A stretch of 64,000 nucleotides of DNA. Source: Mycolicibacterium setense (GTDB lineage Bacteria > Actinomycetota > Actinomycetes > Mycobacteriales > Mycobacteriaceae). The DNA is taken from assembly GCF_000805385.1 (NCBI RefSeq), contig NZ_JTJW01000005.1:744001-808000 (forward strand), in the 5' to 3' direction. A program made the position numbers and the translations under genes. The notes beneath the pieces were generated by a model that was not told the origin of the DNA, made no database searches, and saw only the letters and a program-made list of their open reading frames with translations. Positions 61,077 through 64,000 of the stretch are shown here, one piece after another. The first letter of the stretch is position 1, and each line of letters starts with the position of its first letter.

Positions 61077-62428
61077 GCAGGATCTATCTCAACGCCTTCG
61101 ACATGGCTTGCGTGGGACACCAATCCGCGGGCTTGTGGCGCCATCCCGACGATCAGGGCTACCGCTACCGCGAACTCAAATACTGGACCGAATTGGCCCG
61201 CACCCTGGAGGCCGGTGGCTTCGACGCGTTGTTCCTCGCCGACGTGCTCGGTGTCTACGACGTGTACGGCGGTTCACGAGATGCGGCGGTGGCCGATGCC
61301 GCACAGGTACCGGTCAATGATCCGACCTTGGCAGTGTCGGCCATGGCGGCGGTCACCGAGACCCTGGGATTCGGTGTCACGGTGTCGTTGACCTATGAGC
61401 AGCCCTATGCGCTGGCCCGCCGGCTCTCGACGCTGGACCATCTGACCGATGGCCGGGTGGCGTGGAACATCGTCACCTCCTACCTCGACAGTGCCGCCCG
61501 CAACCTGGGGCTGGGCAGCCAGATCCCGCACGACGAGCGCTACGAGATCGCCGAGGAATACCTCGAGGTCTGTTACAAGCTGTGGGAGGCGTCGTGGGAG
61601 CCCGACGCCGTCGTCCGTGATCGGGAGCGAGGCGTGTTCACCGATCCGGCGAAAGTGCATGACATCGAACACAAGGGCCAGTACTTCAGCGTGCCAGGGC
61701 CGTTCCTGTGTGAACCGTCCCCGCAACGCACCCCGATGCTGTTTCAGGCAGGCGCTTCGCCGCGAGGAGTCCGGTTCGCCGCGGCTCATGCTGAGGCGGT
61801 GTTCGTGTCGGGCCCGACGCCGGAGATCGTGGCCAAGCCGGTCAAGGCGCTGCGCGCCGCCGCGGCTGACCACGGACGAGATCCTCAGGCCATCAAGGTG
61901 TTTACGATGCTCACGCCGATCGTCGCCGAGACTCATGAGTTGGCTGTCGCCAAGCTGCACGAGTATCGGCAGTTTGTCAGTACGGAGGGTGCGTTGGCAC
62001 TGTTCGGTGGCTGGACCGGGGTTGATCTGGCCGAGCTCGGGGCAGACGAACCCCTGAGGTATGTCCAGACCGAAGCCAATCGTTCTGCGCTGGCGTCGTT
62101 TACCACGTCGGACCGCAACTGGACGGCGGGCGAGCTGGCTCACGAGGTGGGTCTGGGCGGCCGTGGTCCGGTGGTGGTGGGCTCACCGACCGAGGTTGCC
62201 GACGAACTCGAGCGGTGGGTCGATGAGGCCGGTGTCGACGGATTCAACCTGGCCTACGTCACGACGCCGGGCACCTTTGTCGATTTCGCCCGCCTCGTCG
62301 TGCCCGAGCTGCGTCGACGTGGCCGGGTGCCCGACCACAGCGAGCCGGTCACCCTCCGCGAGCGGCTCGGCGGCGCCGGGCCGTTACTGGCTCCTGAGCA
62401 TCCGGGTGCGGCCTTTCGGTTGACATGA
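61073..62428 (+). CDS. NtaA/SnaA/DszA-type FMNH2-dependent monooxygenase (LLM class)
   Basis: The 451-residue protein matches the two-component flavin monooxygenases of the NtaA/DszA group: YRELKYWTELARTLEAGGFD, the motif HLTDGRVAWNIVTSYLDSAA, and FQAGASPRGVRFAAAHAEAV. These enzymes oxidise chelators, sulfones or sulfides and need a separate flavin reductase, which is not encoded nearby. Coupled by ATGA overlap to the MHS importer. It is followed by a PIG-L deacetylase. Confidence 0.92.
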   Translation: MSRIYLNAFDMACVGHQSAGLWRHPDDQGYRYRELKYWTELARTLEAGGFDALFLADVLGVYDVYGGSRDAAVADAAQVPVNDPTLAVSAMAAVTETLGFGVTVSLTYEQPYALARRLSTLDHLTDGRVAWNIVTSYLDSAARNLGLGSQIPHDERYEIAEEYLEVCYKLWEASWEPDAVVRDRERGVFTDPAKVHDIEHKGQYFSVPGPFLCEPSPQRTPMLFQAGASPRGVRFAAAHAEAVFVSGPTPEIVAKPVKALRAAAADHGRDPQAIKVFTMLTPIVAETHELAVAKLHEYRQFVSTEGALALFGGWTGVDLAELGADEPLRYVQTEANRSALASFTTSDRNWTAGELAHEVGLGGRGPVVVGSPTEVADELERWVDEAGVDGFNLAYVTTPGTFVDFARLVVPELRRRGRVPDHSEPVTLRERLGGAGPLLAPEHPGAAFRLT

Positions 62429-62456
62429 ACTGCCGTTCAGGTTCGACACTGGTGTG

Positions 62457-63152
62457 ATGAACGCGCAGGATCCAGCCATGGCGCTGCAACCGTTTCCCAC
62501 CGACTGGCAGACCGCGCTCGTTCTGGTCGCTCACCCGGATGACCCCGAATACGGGGTCGGCGCGGCGGTGGCGAAGTGGACCTCCGCGGGCAAGGCCGTG
62601 CACTACGCGCTGGCGTCGCGGGGCGAGGTCGGTATCGCCGGTATGCCACCGGAGGAGGCCGGGCCGCTGCGGGAAGGCGAGCAGCGACGATCGGCCGCCA
62701 TCGTCGGAGTCGACGACGTGGAGTTCTGGGAGTTTCCGGACAGCAACATCCGCGACACCCCGGAGCTGCGGGCGAAGATCGCCGAGACCATCGAGGCGCT
62801 GGGGCCTGACGTCGTCATCACGCTGTACAGCGGGCCGAGCTGGGCGCCCGGCGCGCCCAACCAACGCGATCACATCGAGTTCGCCCACGCCGTTGCCGCG
62901 GCTTACGACAGCCTCGACGACCCACCGACGTGGCTCTTCGAGAACGGACCGGAGCCCACGCACTGCGAGGTGGTCGACGGCTACACCGAGATCGCGGTGA
63001 ATTCCCTTGCCGCTCATGAGGTTTATCTCACGGTGCTCGATCCGGACACGCCCGTCCTCGAGCAGGCCCGCAAGCAGGTGGAGATGTCGACCCCGGCACT
63101 GCCGGACTTCGGCGAGCGAACCGTCGGCTTCATCCTGAAGCGGCATCGCTGA
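62457..63152 (+). CDS. PIG-L/LmbE-family zinc deacetylase
   Basis: The 231-residue protein has the zinc-binding AHPDD motif (LVAHPDDPEYG) near residue 22, a GE-x2-IAG-like turn (SRGEVGIAGM), and the third ligand in QRDHIEFAHAV. PIG-L enzymes remove acetyl groups from amino sugars; actinobacterial members include MshB (mycothiol synthesis) and mycothiol conjugate amidase Mca. It is shorter than those and is probably a separate paralogue. ATG at 62457 or GTG at 62454. Confidence 0.88.
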   Translation: MNAQDPAMALQPFPTDWQTALVLVAHPDDPEYGVGAAVAKWTSAGKAVHYALASRGEVGIAGMPPEEAGPLREGEQRRSAAIVGVDDVEFWEFPDSNIRDTPELRAKIAETIEALGPDVVITLYSGPSWAPGAPNQRDHIEFAHAVAAAYDSLDDPPTWLFENGPEPTHCEVVDGYTEIAVNSLAAHEVYLTVLDPDTPVLEQARKQVEMSTPALPDFGERTVGFILKRHR

Positions 63153-63182
63153 TCCGGGGGCCGTCGGCCTACCATCGCAACT

Positions 63183-64000
63183 GTGCGTGCTGTGATGTAT
63201 TCCGAGGTCGGCGTGTTGCCCGCCGTGGCCGAGGTGCCCGACCCCGCGTGTCCCGACGAGGGAGTGGTGGTCGAGGTTGCGGCCACCGGTGTGTGCCGGT
63301 CCGACTGGCACGCCTGGCGGGGTCACGATCCGGTCGAGTTGCCGATCATCCCCGGGCATGAGTTCGCCGGCACCATCGTGGCCGTCGGTGCCGGAGTATC
63401 GGGCTGGCAGGTGGGCGACCGCGTGACGGCCCCCTTCGTGCTGGGCTGCGGGCGCTGCGAATTCTGCCTGGCCGGTGACGCCCAGGTGTGTCCCGATCAG
63501 TTGCAGCCTGGCTTCACTTTGCCGGGATCGTTCGCACAACGGGTCGCGGTGCCACGAGCTGAGGCGAACCTCGTCCGGCTTCCCGATAACGTCTCGTTCG
63601 TCGCGGCGGCGTCCTTGGGGTGCCGGTTCGCGACGTCCTTCCGCGCCGTTGTCACCCACGGCGCCGTGCAGCCGGGGCAATGGGTGGCGGTCCATGGTTG
63701 CGGCGGAGTCGGACTGTCGGCGGTGATGACCGCAAAAGCGTTCGGCGCCAAGGTTGTTGCGGTCGACGTGAGCGCCGATGCGTTGGCGGCGGCCGCTCGA
63801 CTTGGGGCCGATGAGATCATCAACGGTACCGAGAGCGCCGATGTCGCAACCGAAGTGATCGATCGCACCAGTGGCGGCGTACACATCGGGGTCGATGCCA
63901 TCGGGCATCCGTCCGTGGCAGTGGCTTCGATCTGTTCGCTGCGTCGTCGCGGCCGGCACATCCAAGCGGGTCTTCTGCTCGGCGACGCGGCGCAGACCGC
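63183..64000 (+). CDS. Zinc-dependent alcohol dehydrogenase (3' end cut by window edge)
   Basis: An open frame from GTG at 63183 runs to the window end without a stop. It encodes about 272 residues of an MDR alcohol dehydrogenase: catalytic-zinc Cys in GVCRSDWHAW, His in PGHEFAG, structural-zinc cysteines in GCGRCEFCLAGDAQVC, and NAD motif VHGCGGVGLSAVM with Asp (VAVDVS) after the second strand indicating NAD(H). About 70 residues of the C-terminus should lie outside. It follows the PIG-L gene by 30 bp. Confidence 0.9.
   Translation, partial: MRAVMYSEVGVLPAVAEVPDPACPDEGVVVEVAATGVCRSDWHAWRGHDPVELPIIPGHEFAGTIVAVGAGVSGWQVGDRVTAPFVLGCGRCEFCLAGDAQVCPDQLQPGFTLPGSFAQRVAVPRAEANLVRLPDNVSFVAAASLGCRFATSFRAVVTHGAVQPGQWVAVHGCGGVGLSAVMTAKAFGAKVVAVDVSADALAAAARLGADEIINGTESADVATEVIDRTSGGVHIGVDAIGHPSVAVASICSLRRRGRHIQAGLLLGDAAQT

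Overview
The window looks like chromosomal DNA of a fast-growing mycobacterium (Mycolicibacterium type). The evidence is high GC content, many GTG starts, ATGA stop/start overlaps, F420-type and acyl-CoA enzymes in number, and gene order. One block follows the order known from the M. tuberculosis Rv3207c-Rv3193c region: DUF3152 protein, moeZ, TIGR02569 protein, alkyltransferase-like protein, lipV, adnA, adnB, K+ channel, nudC, mycoredoxin, uvrD2, whiB7, ABC1 kinase, cyclodehydratase-like protein, DUF2342 protein, PDZ-Lon protease and UPF0182 protein. No insertion sequence, prophage, CRISPR array or rRNA was seen.

Region 1 (1-35650) is this conserved backbone, rich in DNA repair (AdnAB, UvrD2, ATL), redox and NAD functions (NudC, Mrx1) and intrinsic drug resistance (whiB7 with a uORF/attenuator leader). 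It appears to be interrupted twice relative to M. tuberculosis. At 2984-7066 a LysR regulator diverges from a Rieske oxygenase, a 107-residue protein of unknown function and a TauD-like dioxygenase, and decayed gene fragments lie on both sides. At 18526-24634 there are a paired acyl-CoA dehydrogenase, an XRE-cupin regulator, a class II aldolase/DapA-like operon with an operator inside its promoter, and an Rrf2 regulator facing an NmrA-like reductase across a near-perfect inverted repeat.

Region 2 (35751-41810) holds an FAD-linked oxidase, an initiator tRNA with its own promoter and terminator, a SAM methyltransferase diverging from a 14-TM-type MFS exporter, and a 97-residue protein made of two copies of one unit. 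The palindrome GTAGTGCACTAC occurs both before the exporter and before the small protein, so these probably share one regulator. An SDR and a 49-residue small protein follow.

Region 3 (41825-48023) has a PucR regulator, a family III CoA-transferase and a glutaryl-CoA dehydrogenase-like enzyme. This fits glutarate activation and oxidation. Three 32-bp tandem repeats fill the spacer and a 19-bp palindrome lies before the dehydrogenase. An OatA-like membrane acyltransferase with a C-terminal SGNH domain follows.

Region 4 (48041-64000) is accessory catabolism: a Ddn-like F420 protein, MDR and zinc alcohol dehydrogenases, an alpha/beta hydrolase, an amine oxidase, two luciferase-like monooxygenases, a Baeyer-Villiger-type monooxygenase, AraC and TetR regulators, a phosphotransferase/AttH-like pair, an MHS transporter, a PIG-L deacetylase, and a zinc alcohol dehydrogenase that runs off the right edge.
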